From Lewinellaceae bacterium (GTDB taxonomy: Bacteria > Bacteroidota > Bacteroidia > Chitinophagales > Saprospiraceae), in NCBI GenBank assembly GCA_020636375.1, contig JACJXZ010000002.1, positions 806,001 through 870,000 on the forward strand: a stretch of 64,000 nt of DNA, read 5' to 3'. A model generated the notes under the pieces. That model did no database searches. It saw only the letters and a list, made by a program, of their open reading frames with translations, and had not been told where the DNA came from. Position numbers and translations under genes: made by a program. Positions 1 through 7,084 of this stretch are shown piece after piece. Numbering within the stretch: position 1 is the stretch's first letter; every line of letters begins with the position of its first letter.

Positions 1-843
1 GCAGCCCGACATGGATGCCGCTATGTTGGCGGCCGACATGGCCAGGTTGGCGTCCGGCAGGACGATGAGGTGGTTCTTGGCGCCGCCCAGGCACAGGGCG
101 CGCTTGAGGCTGGAGGTGGCGCGGCGGTAGACGATGCTTGCCACGCGGGTAGAGCCGACGAAGGTCACGGCCTGTATCCCCGGATGGTCGCAGATCGCCT
201 CGACGATCTCCTTGTCGCCGTTGACGATGTTGAAAACTCCGTCCGGAAGGCCGGCTTGCTTGAGCAAGGTTGCGATTTTCTGGGCGCTCAGCGGCACCTG
301 CTCGGAAGGCTTCAGGATCATGCAGTTGCCCAGGGAGAGGGCGTTCGGGATCGTCCACAACGGCACCATGAACGGAAAGTTGAAAGGCGTGATGGAAGCC
401 ACGACGCCCATGGGCACGTGCGACGTGCGGCATTCCACCCCCTTGCTCACCTCCTGCACCTCGTCGCTGATGATCTGGGGCAGGGAGCAGGCGAACTCCG
501 ACAGTTCGATGCCTTTGAGGACTTCCGCCTCGGCCTCCTCCCGCGTCTTGCCGTTTTCGAGGTGGACCAGCTCCGTGAGCTCCGCTTTGTGCTCCTCCAG
601 CAAGGCCCGGAACCGGAAGAACACCTGCACTCTTTCTTTGATGGTCAGGGCCGCCCAATCGCGGGCAGCGCGATGCGCGGCGGCCACCGCCTCGTCCAGG
701 GCTTCTTTGTCGGATAAGGTAACGGAAGAAAGCGTGGCGCCATCCAGTGGGCTGATGACGGGCATCGCCCGACCGCCGTTTTGGCGGAACGCGCCGGCGA
801 TGTAATTCCTGGCTTCGGGAAAAGATAGGGCGTGTATGCTCAT
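1..843 (-). CDS. mmsA: Methylmalonate-semialdehyde dehydrogenase (CoA-acylating), 3' part outside window
   Basis: NAD- and CoA-dependent oxidation of (methyl)malonate semialdehyde to propionyl- or acetyl-CoA, as in valine and inositol catabolism; cytoplasmic. The minus strand is open from ATG at 843 to the window edge, giving the first 281 residues of a roughly 490-residue aldehyde dehydrogenase. Visible family marks are ITPFNFPFMVPLWTIP, the cofactor-binding run LKPSEQVPLSAQ, the Rossmann glycine segment FVGSTRVA and LGGAKNH, which is typical of the CoA-acylating MMSDH subgroup. The sequence stops at SMSGC, a few residues before where the catalytic Cys is expected, so that residue cannot be checked. 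The open frames on the plus strand here are antisense shadows. Identification rests on these motifs. Confidence 0.9.
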   Translation of the reverse strand, partial: MSIHALSFPEARNYIAGAFRQNGGRAMPVISPLDGATLSSVTLSDKEALDEAVAAAHRAARDWAALTIKERVQVFFRFRALLEEHKAELTELVHLENGKTREEAEAEVLKGIELSEFACSLPQIISDEVQEVSKGVECRTSHVPMGVVASITPFNFPFMVPLWTIPNALSLGNCMILKPSEQVPLSAQKIATLLKQAGLPDGVFNIVNGDKEIVEAICDHPGIQAVTFVGSTRVASIVYRRATSSLKRALCLGGAKNHLIVLPDANLAMSAANIAASMSGC

Positions 844-1142
844 TGCTTTGGTGGTTTTAAGTTTGGCAGGGAACCACTAAATATAAGAGCTTTGTGCCAA
901 TGAAACAATCGGAGGGCAGAAAGACTTGCCAAGTTTTTCTGCCTGGTTGTTTGCCGACAAGCTTGTGCGGGCTGACGACGGGCTAGACTAGTCCTGTTGG
1001 CACTAAATAACGGGGCAGTTGTTTTCCCGCCGGGAACAACATTCAGTTGTTGGTTGTTAGCTGGCAATCAACGGCTTAGAGACCATGGGTGGGCAATAAC
1101 CATACTGCTGGACATTTTTTGGACACAGAGTACGCCGACCTG

Positions 1143-1197
1143 CCCGCCTGCCTACCTGGCAGTAATGGCAGGCAGGCTGTGCCGCAGGCCGGCAGGG
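1143..1197. repeat. Nested GC-rich palindromic element
   Basis: An inner 30-bp palindrome (1147-1176) has arms CCTGCCTACC and GGCAGGCAGG (9 of 10 paired). It sits inside an outer sequence starting CCCGCCTG and ending GCCGGCAGGG, whose outer parts resemble the reverse complement of the palindrome at 10633-10662. The arms match the termini of the 35-bp palindrome inserted in the IS66 tnpC gene (17849-17883). This looks like a dispersed short palindromic (REP-like) family with one copy inserted into another. Confidence 0.5.
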
Positions 1198-1366
1198 AAG
1201 ACAAGAGCCACACAGAGGCTTGATTATCAACGGAAAAATTTTGCGCACCTCTGTGTTGGACTCTGTGCGCTCTGTGTCCAAAACCATTTTGTCCAACTGA
1301 TATACTTCAATTTCCCGTTTTTCGACATTGATCATCCAATATTCCGGTATTTGCCCCCAGCACAAA

Positions 1367-1500
1367 CAGACAGGTTTGACCGGTTTGGGGGGCAACCAGG
1401 TTTGGGGGGACAGGATTGACAAGATTAACAGGTTTGGGGGGCGGACAGGTTTGGGGGACAGGTTTGGGGGACAGGTTTGACAGGATTAACAGGTTTGGGA
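1367..1500. repeat. G-rich tandem repeats
   Basis: Degenerate tandem copies of a 12-15 bp unit (ACAGGTTTGGGGG, alternating with AGGATTGACAAG-type words). No gene is visible. The plus strand has several runs of five or more G and could in principle form G-quadruplexes. Confidence 0.6.
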
Positions 1501-1771
1501 GCGAGGGACTGTTCAAAACGCTGTGCCTTTTGTTTAAACCGCAGAGGCCGCGGAGACACGCAGAGAGGTCACAAAGTATTCGCTGTCAAGCGAATACTCT
1601 GCGGTTCTCAGTACCTCTGCGGTTCAAAACTTGCGGGCGGACACACATTTCTGAACAATCTCGGGAGCGACCCTTCTTCTGCTGTCAAAGCCAACAAAAT
1701 CCTGTCCATCCTGTTAATCCTGTCTAACAAAAACCAATTGGCCCAGGCCTGTATATCCTGTCTGCCCGTCA

Positions 1772-2073
1772 CGGCAGCTTCCCGGGGAACCGCTGCGGGT
1801 TGGCCTCCTGCATAATCCTGTATGCTCTGAGGCGGCCTTCTCCTGGCACCAAAGCCAACAAATCCTGTCTATCCTGTTAATCCTGTCTACTTATACCGGC
1901 AGCTTCCCGGGAAACCGATGAGGGTTGGCCTCCTGCATAATCCTGTACACGCTGAGGCGGCCTCCTGGTACCAAAGCCAACAAATCCTGTCTATCCTGTT
2001 AATCCTGTCTACTTATACCGGCAGCTTCCCGGGGAACCGCTGCGGGTTGGCCTCCTGCATAATCCTGTACACT
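1772..2073. repeat. Tandem ~122-125 bp repeat copying the 3' end of the E1 gene
   Basis: Three direct copies start at about 1772, 1897 and 2019 with CGGCAGCTTCCCGGG. The third copy is the coding 3' end of the E1 dehydrogenase (codons for about the last 17 residues). The two outer copies lie beyond the stop codon and carry the same 53 bp or so, followed by AATCCTGTCTATCCTGT repeats. The arrangement suggests tandem duplication of the gene end into its downstream region. Confidence 0.7.
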
Positions 2074-4427
2074 TTTTCGAACACATCCTCCGGCTGGGGT
2101 TTACTGAAGTAGTCGCCGTCCGAGCCGTAGGGGGGGCGGTGCTCGTGGGCGGTGAGGGTAGCGGGAGGAGAATCCAGGTAGCGGTAGCCGCCCTGTTTTT
2201 CCAGCACCTCGTTCATCATAAAGGCGGTAGCGCCGCCCGGCACGTCCTCATCCATGAAGAGGATGCGGTTGGTCTTTTTCAGGGAGGCCAGGATGCGGTG
2301 CTCCAGGTCGAAGGGCAGCAGGGTCTGCACGTCGATCAGTTCGACGGAGATTCCCTGTTTCCTGAGCAGTTCGGTGCCGGCTTGTGCGACGCGGACGCAG
2401 GAGCCGTAGGTCACCAGGGTGAGGTCGGTGCCTTCCTCCAGGATTTCCGGCACGCCCAGGGGGACGGCATAATCCCCGATGTTTTCCGGCAGGGGTTCTT
2501 TCAGGCGGTAGCCGTTGAGGCACTCGATGACGAGGGCCGGGTCATCCGATTGCAGCAGGGTGTTGTACATCCCGGCGGCCTGCGTCATGTTGCGGGGCAC
2601 GCAGACGTATATGCCCCGCAGGGAATTGATGACCATGCCCAGGGGCGATCCGGCGTGCCAGATGCCTTCCAGCCGGTGGCCGCGGGTTCGGATAATGGCC
2701 GGGGCCATCTGCTTGCCGTTGCTGCGATAGCGCAGGGTGGCCAGGTCGTCCATCAGGGGCTGGAGGCCATAGATCAGGTAGTCGAGATATTGAATCTCGG
2801 CGATGGGCCGCAGGCCCCGCATGGCCATGCCGATCGCCTGCCCCATGATGGTGGCTTCCCGGATGCCGGTGTCGAACACCCGTTCCTCCCCGTATTTGGC
2901 CTGCATGCCGGCGAAACCCTGGTTGACGTCGCCGATCCTGCCGACATCTTCGCCAAAGGCGAACAGTTCGGGCATGCGGCCCAGGGCCTGGTCGAAGAAG
3001 GCGTTCAGGATTTCATATCCGTTCCGGAGCTGCGGCGCCTCCGGGTATTTTGCCGGCACGGCCGGCACCTTGAGGGCCGATTTCGGAGAGTCGCTGTGCA
3101 GGTGGGTGTGGTAGCGCCGGTTGGCATCCTGGTTGGCCTGGCCGATCCATCCTGCCAGTTCCTGTTCCGCCGCGTGGCCGGAGCCCATCAATTGGTGGTA
3201 CATGCGGCGGGCGTTTTGCACCAGCTCGCTGCCCAGGGGGTTCATGAGGCTTTTCAGTTCCTTCTTTATGGCGTCCGTTTCTCCGCCGTCGGAGGGAATC
3301 CGGGAATAGATGGCCTGCAGGGATTTGAGTTGCTCTTTGGCTGGTTGGTTAAAAGCTTTCCAGGCCCGGTCCCGGCACTGTTTGACGTACGCTTTAGCTT
3401 CTTTGCGGATGGCTTCCGTTTCTTCCTGCGCAGCGATCCCCTCCTGTATCATCCACTGCTCCATGAGCAGGATGCAGTCCTTGTCTTTTTCCCACTGCAG
3501 GCGTTCCTTGCTCTTGTATCGTTCGTGAGAGCCGGAGGTGGAGTGGCCCTGCGGCTGGGTTACTTCCTGGACGTGGATCAACGCCGGAATATGCGTGGCG
3601 CGTATTTTTTCGACGGCCTCGGCGTAAAGCTGCACCAGGGTGAGATAATCCCAGGCTTTAACGGTGTAGATTTCGAGGCCCGATCGGCCGTCGCCCTCCA
3701 CCTGCATGCCGGCCAGGGCATCGGAAATGCTGCTCTTTGCCGTCTGGTATTCGATGGGGACAGAGATGCCGTACCCGTCGTCCCAGACGGAGATAGCCAA
3801 AGGCACCCGCAGGACGGCGGCGGCGTTGACCGCCTCCCAGAAGATGCCTTCCGAGGTGGAGGCGTCGCCGATGGTGCAGAAACACACCTCGTTGCCCCGG
3901 TCCGAAAATGTGGTTTTGCCGGCGAGTTCCTTCACTTCCCGGTACTTGACCGACGCCAGGGCCAGGCCGAGGGCCCGCGCCATCTGGCCGGCAGTGCTGG
4001 AAATATCGGCGCTGATGTTGTAGGAATCCCGGTGGTCCAGCCATTCCCCGTTTTTGCCGACCGAGGGCGTAGCGAAGTGGCTGTTCATCTGGCGGCCGCC
4101 GGAAAAAGGGTCATTTTCGGCGTCGGCGTACAACTGAGCGAAGAAATCCTCGACCGAGGAAAGGCCCAGGGCAAACATAAAGGTTTGGTCCCGGTAGTAT
4201 CCGCTGCGCCAGTCTCCACGCCGGAAGGCTCTGGCCATAGCCACCTGCGGGACCTCCTTGCCGTCGCCGATGATGCCGAATTTGGCTTTCCCGGTCAGCA
4301 CCTCCTTGCGGGCAAGGATACTGGCTTCCCGGCTGATACAGCAAATTTTAAAATCACGGAGGATGGCTGCCCGGGAAAGGCCGCTATCCGTATTGACTGG
4401 CTCGTTTAAGGTAAGGTTATCTAGCAT
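2013..4427 (-). CDS. Fused E1 alpha/beta 2-oxoacid dehydrogenase (branched-chain type)
   Basis: Thiamine-diphosphate-dependent decarboxylase component of a 2-oxoacid dehydrogenase complex, probably acting on branched-chain 2-oxoacids. It is 804 residues with alpha and beta subunits joined in one chain, a form common in Bacteroidota. The alpha half (about 1-430) shows the ThDP motif GDASTSEG (187-194) closing with DDGYGIS (216-222), plus SGGRQMNSHF and HRDSYNISADIS. The beta half (about 470-804) shows FAFGEDVGRIGDVNQGF, IREATIMGQAIGMAM and the C-terminal transketolase region. No E2 or E3 gene lies nearby. Its 3' end is copied downstream as a tandem repeat. Exact substrate specificity is not readable from sequence. 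Confidence 0.9.
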   Translation of the reverse strand: MLDNLTLNEPVNTDSGLSRAAILRDFKICCISREASILARKEVLTGKAKFGIIGDGKEVPQVAMARAFRRGDWRSGYYRDQTFMFALGLSSVEDFFAQLYADAENDPFSGGRQMNSHFATPSVGKNGEWLDHRDSYNISADISSTAGQMARALGLALASVKYREVKELAGKTTFSDRGNEVCFCTIGDASTSEGIFWEAVNAAAVLRVPLAISVWDDGYGISVPIEYQTAKSSISDALAGMQVEGDGRSGLEIYTVKAWDYLTLVQLYAEAVEKIRATHIPALIHVQEVTQPQGHSTSGSHERYKSKERLQWEKDKDCILLMEQWMIQEGIAAQEETEAIRKEAKAYVKQCRDRAWKAFNQPAKEQLKSLQAIYSRIPSDGGETDAIKKELKSLMNPLGSELVQNARRMYHQLMGSGHAAEQELAGWIGQANQDANRRYHTHLHSDSPKSALKVPAVPAKYPEAPQLRNGYEILNAFFDQALGRMPELFAFGEDVGRIGDVNQGFAGMQAKYGEERVFDTGIREATIMGQAIGMAMRGLRPIAEIQYLDYLIYGLQPLMDDLATLRYRSNGKQMAPAIIRTRGHRLEGIWHAGSPLGMVINSLRGIYVCVPRNMTQAAGMYNTLLQSDDPALVIECLNGYRLKEPLPENIGDYAVPLGVPEILEEGTDLTLVTYGSCVRVAQAGTELLRKQGISVELIDVQTLLPFDLEHRILASLKKTNRILFMDEDVPGGATAFMMNEVLEKQGGYRYLDSPPATLTAHEHRPPYGSDGDYFSKPQPEDVFEKVYRIMQEANPQRFPGKLPV

Positions 4428-4793
4428 AAGCTCTTCTGGTTAAATCTGGTTAGCCTGGTAGGGTCTTTCGCACTTTCGCGAAATAAAATTTCAACAGCCT
4501 TTTCAATGCCACGGCGAATATACGAAAAATTCTGTAGAAAGACGCGCTAATAAAATACAATTTAGTCCACCTAAAGGTTCATAATGAGCGTTTTAGAAGC
4601 AAGCCCTCCTGGGCCGGTAAAGATAAATTTGACAAATGCCTGGCCCGGGGAAAAGATCGTCTCCTGCCGGCCAAAAAAGCCAAACGGGTTTTGGTTTAAC
4701 ATCTTATTAACCATTTCGCAAATACAAAACTTTTTTTTTGCCTCAGAGTACAGTATTTTTGTGCATACTTATTCAAAATAAAAAAAAATCGTG
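4428..4793. promoter_or_regulatory. Divergent intergenic region with a -7 element for the DUF1573 gene
   Basis: AT-rich gap between two divergent genes. On the plus strand, TATTTTTG (4754-4761) matches the Bacteroidota -7 consensus TAnnTTTG and lies 32 bp before the next gene's start codon. A T-rich run ending TTTG (4737-4740) is too close to be a standard -33 box, so only the -7 element is well supported. A 65-codon open frame at 4584-4781 has no recognisable features and I do not call it. Confidence 0.5.
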
Positions 4794-5264
4794 ATGAAAA
4801 AAGTACTTTCAGCTTTGGCGATGCTGCTCCTGGTAGCTGCCGCAGGATATAGCCAGAACGATGTCGCAGTTGCAGAGCAGGCTGCTGAAAAACAAAGCGG
4901 ACCGGTGATGGCCTTCGAAACGGAAACGGTCGATTACGGCGTCATTGAGCAGGGTTCTGATCCCTACCGGGTTTTCAAGTTTACCAACACCGGCACAGAA
5001 CCCCTGATCATCACGCATGCCAAGGGCAGTTGCGGCTGTACCGTGCCGACTTACCCGAAAGAACCCATCGCCCCGGGCGAGTCCAACGAGATCAAAGTGC
5101 GCTATGACACGAACCGCCTCGGCAAATTCACCAAGCGGGTAACCCTGACGACCAATGCCGGCGACGAAAAGCAAATGCTGACCATCCAGGGCGAAGTCGT
5201 CAAAAAGGCGGAAGAGCCGGCCGGGCTGCCGACCAACGAAGGCAATATGTTCAACAACAACTGA
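4794..5264 (+). CDS. DUF1573 secreted/periplasmic protein
   Basis: Exported 156-residue protein with a signal peptide (MKKVLSALAMLLLVAAAGYS-Q) and one DUF1573 domain, an immunoglobulin-like beta-sandwich frequent in Bacteroidota. Visible marks are FETETVDYGVIEQGSDPYRVFKFTNTG, ITHAKGSCGCTVPTYPKEPI with the CGC pair, and GKFTKRVTLTTNAG. I start at the ATG at 4794; a GTG one codon earlier is also possible. It is a single-gene unit with a -7 promoter element upstream and a strong stem-loop downstream. The molecular role of DUF1573 is unknown; a structural or envelope role is only a guess. Confidence 0.9.
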   Translation: MKKVLSALAMLLLVAAAGYSQNDVAVAEQAAEKQSGPVMAFETETVDYGVIEQGSDPYRVFKFTNTGTEPLIITHAKGSCGCTVPTYPKEPIAPGESNEIKVRYDTNRLGKFTKRVTLTTNAGDEKQMLTIQGEVVKKAEEPAGLPTNEGNMFNNN

Positions 5265-5282
5265 TCATCGGCTGCCCCCCCC

Positions 5283-5327
5283 GGAAAAGAAAAAGGCTTC
5301 GGAAACCCCGAAGCCTTTTTCTTTTCC
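5283..5327. terminator. Bidirectional Rho-independent-type terminator
   Basis: A perfect 20-bp stem, 5283-5302 pairing with 5308-5327, with a 5-nt loop. The arm contains AAAGGCTTCGG and its complement, and the A/T-rich stem base supplies a U-rich tail on either strand. It directly follows the DUF1573 gene. Confidence 0.85.
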
Positions 5328-5397
5328 GAAACGATCCGCCTTCCAACGGCCTGAACAGGAAAAAAGAGGCGGATGATGATGTCGTTACATAAAAAAA

Positions 5398-5420
5398 CCC
5401 TTGCTTACGAGAAGCAAGGG
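5398..5420 (-). terminator. Small stem-loop preceded by A-tract
   Basis: CCCTTGCTT pairs with AAGCAAGGG around a 5-nt loop, and AAAAAAA lies on its left side, so on the minus strand it would end in a U-tract. No minus-strand gene is seen just upstream of it. The rest of the gap to 5702 is AT-rich with no gene I can support. Confidence 0.4.
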
Positions 5421-5702
5421 CCTCTAACCCAAACAAATAAACACAAAAACTACTTTTTAAGATTCTCTACAAACATAGGATGTTTTATAATAAAAGACAA
5501 CTCATTCCGCATTTTTTTTGTGACGCCCTTTTTGCCGATCTGATTTAAATAAAGCGCTTTTTTAAAGACCAGAGAGGGCGATTATGTGACAGCAACCCTG
5601 ATTTTTTATCCGCTTTATAACGTCACAGTTTGTCCGAAATCGGGAATAACCGGGAGAAACTGTTGAGAAACATCCTTTTCGTGACATTGAAAAAAAGAAA
5701 AA

Positions 5703-6464
5703 ATGATCTTATTGCTCTCGCCTTCCAAAACCCTCGATTATTCGGAGCCGGAACACGGCCAGTACTCTCAGCCGAGAATGCTTGAAAAGAGTGCCTTTCT
5801 GATAGAGATCCTCCGGAAAAAACCGGAAACCGAATTAAAGAAGCTGATGAAGATCAGCGATGAGCTGGCGGCGGTCAATGCCGAACGCTACCAGGATTTT
5901 GAGGTGCCTTTCAACCTTTCCAATGCCAAACAGGCCCTGCTGGCTTTCAAGGGAGATGTTTACCTGGGATTGGAAGCGGAATCCTTCAGCGAGGCAGACC
6001 TGGCATTTGCCCAGTCACATATTCGCATCCTTTCCGGCCTGTATGGCCTACTCCGCCCTCTCGACCTGATGCAGCCCTACCGCCTGGAGATGGGAACCCG
6101 CCTGCAGATCGGGAAGGACAAAGGATTGTATGGATTCTGGGGAGAAGAGATCACCCGCCTGGTCAATGAGGACCTGGAAGCCGTCGGCGGCAAGGCCGTG
6201 GTCAACCTGGCTTCCCGGGAGTACTTCTCCGCGGTAAAACCAGCCGCCCTGAAAGGCCGGTTGTTCCACATCCATTTCAAGGAGAAACGCAACGGCGACT
6301 ATCGGGTCATCGCCTTTTTTGCCAAGAAAGCCAGGGGCGCCATGGCCAGCTACGCCGTCCGGAACCGCATCGAAGACCCGCAAAGGCTCAAAGGCTTCAA
6401 CTGGGAAGGATATATGTTCAACGAAGCGCTTTCGTCAGACTACGAATTCACCTTTACCCGTTAG
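5703..6464 (+). CDS. yaaA: YaaA family peroxide-stress protein (DUF328)
   Basis: 253-residue cytoplasmic protein of the YaaA/DUF328 family, which in E. coli lowers free intracellular iron and protects DNA and proteins during peroxide stress. It has the family start ILLLSPSKTLDYS, the central LYGLLRPLDLMQPYRLEMGT and the late VVNLASREYFSAV and FIHFKEKR-type segments (here FHIHFKEKRNGDYRVIAFFAKKARG). Length fits the family. It is transcribed alone; its stop lies 1 bp from the stop of the convergent lipoprotein gene, so the two share a 3' boundary with no room for a separate terminator. Confidence 0.93.
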   Translation: MILLLSPSKTLDYSEPEHGQYSQPRMLEKSAFLIEILRKKPETELKKLMKISDELAAVNAERYQDFEVPFNLSNAKQALLAFKGDVYLGLEAESFSEADLAFAQSHIRILSGLYGLLRPLDLMQPYRLEMGTRLQIGKDKGLYGFWGEEITRLVNEDLEAVGGKAVVNLASREYFSAVKPAALKGRLFHIHFKEKRNGDYRVIAFFAKKARGAMASYAVRNRIEDPQRLKGFNWEGYMFNEALSSDYEFTFTR

Positions 6465-6465
6465 C

Positions 6466-7020
6466 TTACAGCGCTTCCGTCAGGCGGAGATAATCCCGGA
6501 TAGCCGTGCTGTAACTCTCCCGGATGTCGTTCCCTCCGAACAACGGCGCCCAGGTGGAATCCGCCGCCAGGATGCTGGCCTGGCGCCCGGCGCGCAGGCC
6601 TTCATACAGCTGCAGCGCGAGTTCGCGCTGCCGGGCCACCGTTGCCGGCTCCAACCGGTATATGCTGGTGTCGGCCGGCGCTTCCCACCTCACGGTTATT
6701 GGCGTGGCGTAGGCCCCGCCGTACTCCGCCGGCTCCAGGAACAGGTAGGCTTCGTCCTTCAGCCAATTGTTGGCGATGACCGGCACCAGCAGGGGCGCCG
6801 CGGAAGGCCCGTTGAACTTGCGCAGCCGGTACAGCTCTATCCGGGTGCCCGGCTGTTCGCTCATCTCGTAGTATGCGCTCCGAATATTTTTGAAATACAG
6901 CAAAGAGGGGGCCGTCGTCCGGTATGGCGGCTCGCCGGCAGCGCCGCCTGTTTGCCCGCCCTGCCCGCCGCAGGAAAAGAGTATTATCCACAGTGTGCCG
7001 AGAAGCGTTATTTTTTTCAT
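6466..7020 (-). CDS. Small lipoprotein, unknown function
   Basis: 184 residues from ATG at 7020, chosen because it opens a lipoprotein signal MKKITLLGTLWIILFSCGG with the lipobox Cys after LFS; longer upstream starts would bury that signal. The mature part begins with a Gly/Gln-rich linker, then a region with YYEMSEQPGTRIELYRL and WEAPADTSIYRLEPATVARQRELALQLYEGLRAGRQ. I do not recognise a family. It is divergent from the penicillin acylase gene (64 bp apart) and convergent with yaaA. Likely anchored in the outer or inner membrane facing the periplasm. Confidence 0.75.
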   Translation of the reverse strand: MKKITLLGTLWIILFSCGGQGGQTGGAAGEPPYRTTAPSLLYFKNIRSAYYEMSEQPGTRIELYRLRKFNGPSAAPLLVPVIANNWLKDEAYLFLEPAEYGGAYATPITVRWEAPADTSIYRLEPATVARQRELALQLYEGLRAGRQASILAADSTWAPLFGGNDIRESYSTAIRDYLRLTEAL

Positions 7021-7084
7021 AGTTTTATTGCTTTTCCGGGAAGAAGCTCGTCCTTCCCCGAATGAAAAACACATTCCAAACAAT

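Larger units (their letters stand above)
844..2012. other. Repeat-rich intergenic region without convincing genes
   Basis: About 1.17 kb between the start of mmsA and the 3' end of the E1 dehydrogenase. I see no credible coding frame. It holds a nested GC-rich palindrome (about 1143-1197), repeated CACAGAG/CTCTGTG words (about 1125-1285), G-rich tandem repeats of CAGGTTTGGGGG type (about 1367-1500), a perfect hairpin with 10-bp arms AGTATTCGCT/AGCGAATACT (1575-1598), and runs of ATCCTGTC-type repeats leading into copies of the downstream gene's 3' end. Confidence 0.7.

Noticed and set aside
2139..4409. 756-codon plus-strand frame opposite the E1 dehydrogenase
   Set aside because: High-GC antisense shadow; the minus strand carries clear ThDP and transketolase motifs.
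4584..4781. 65-codon frame upstream of the DUF1573 gene
   Set aside because: It covers the promoter of the next gene and has no features of a real protein.
5251..5436. 61-codon minus-strand frame over the terminator downstream of DUF1573
   Set aside because: It translates the stem-loops (Arg/Lys/Phe-rich) and has no family.
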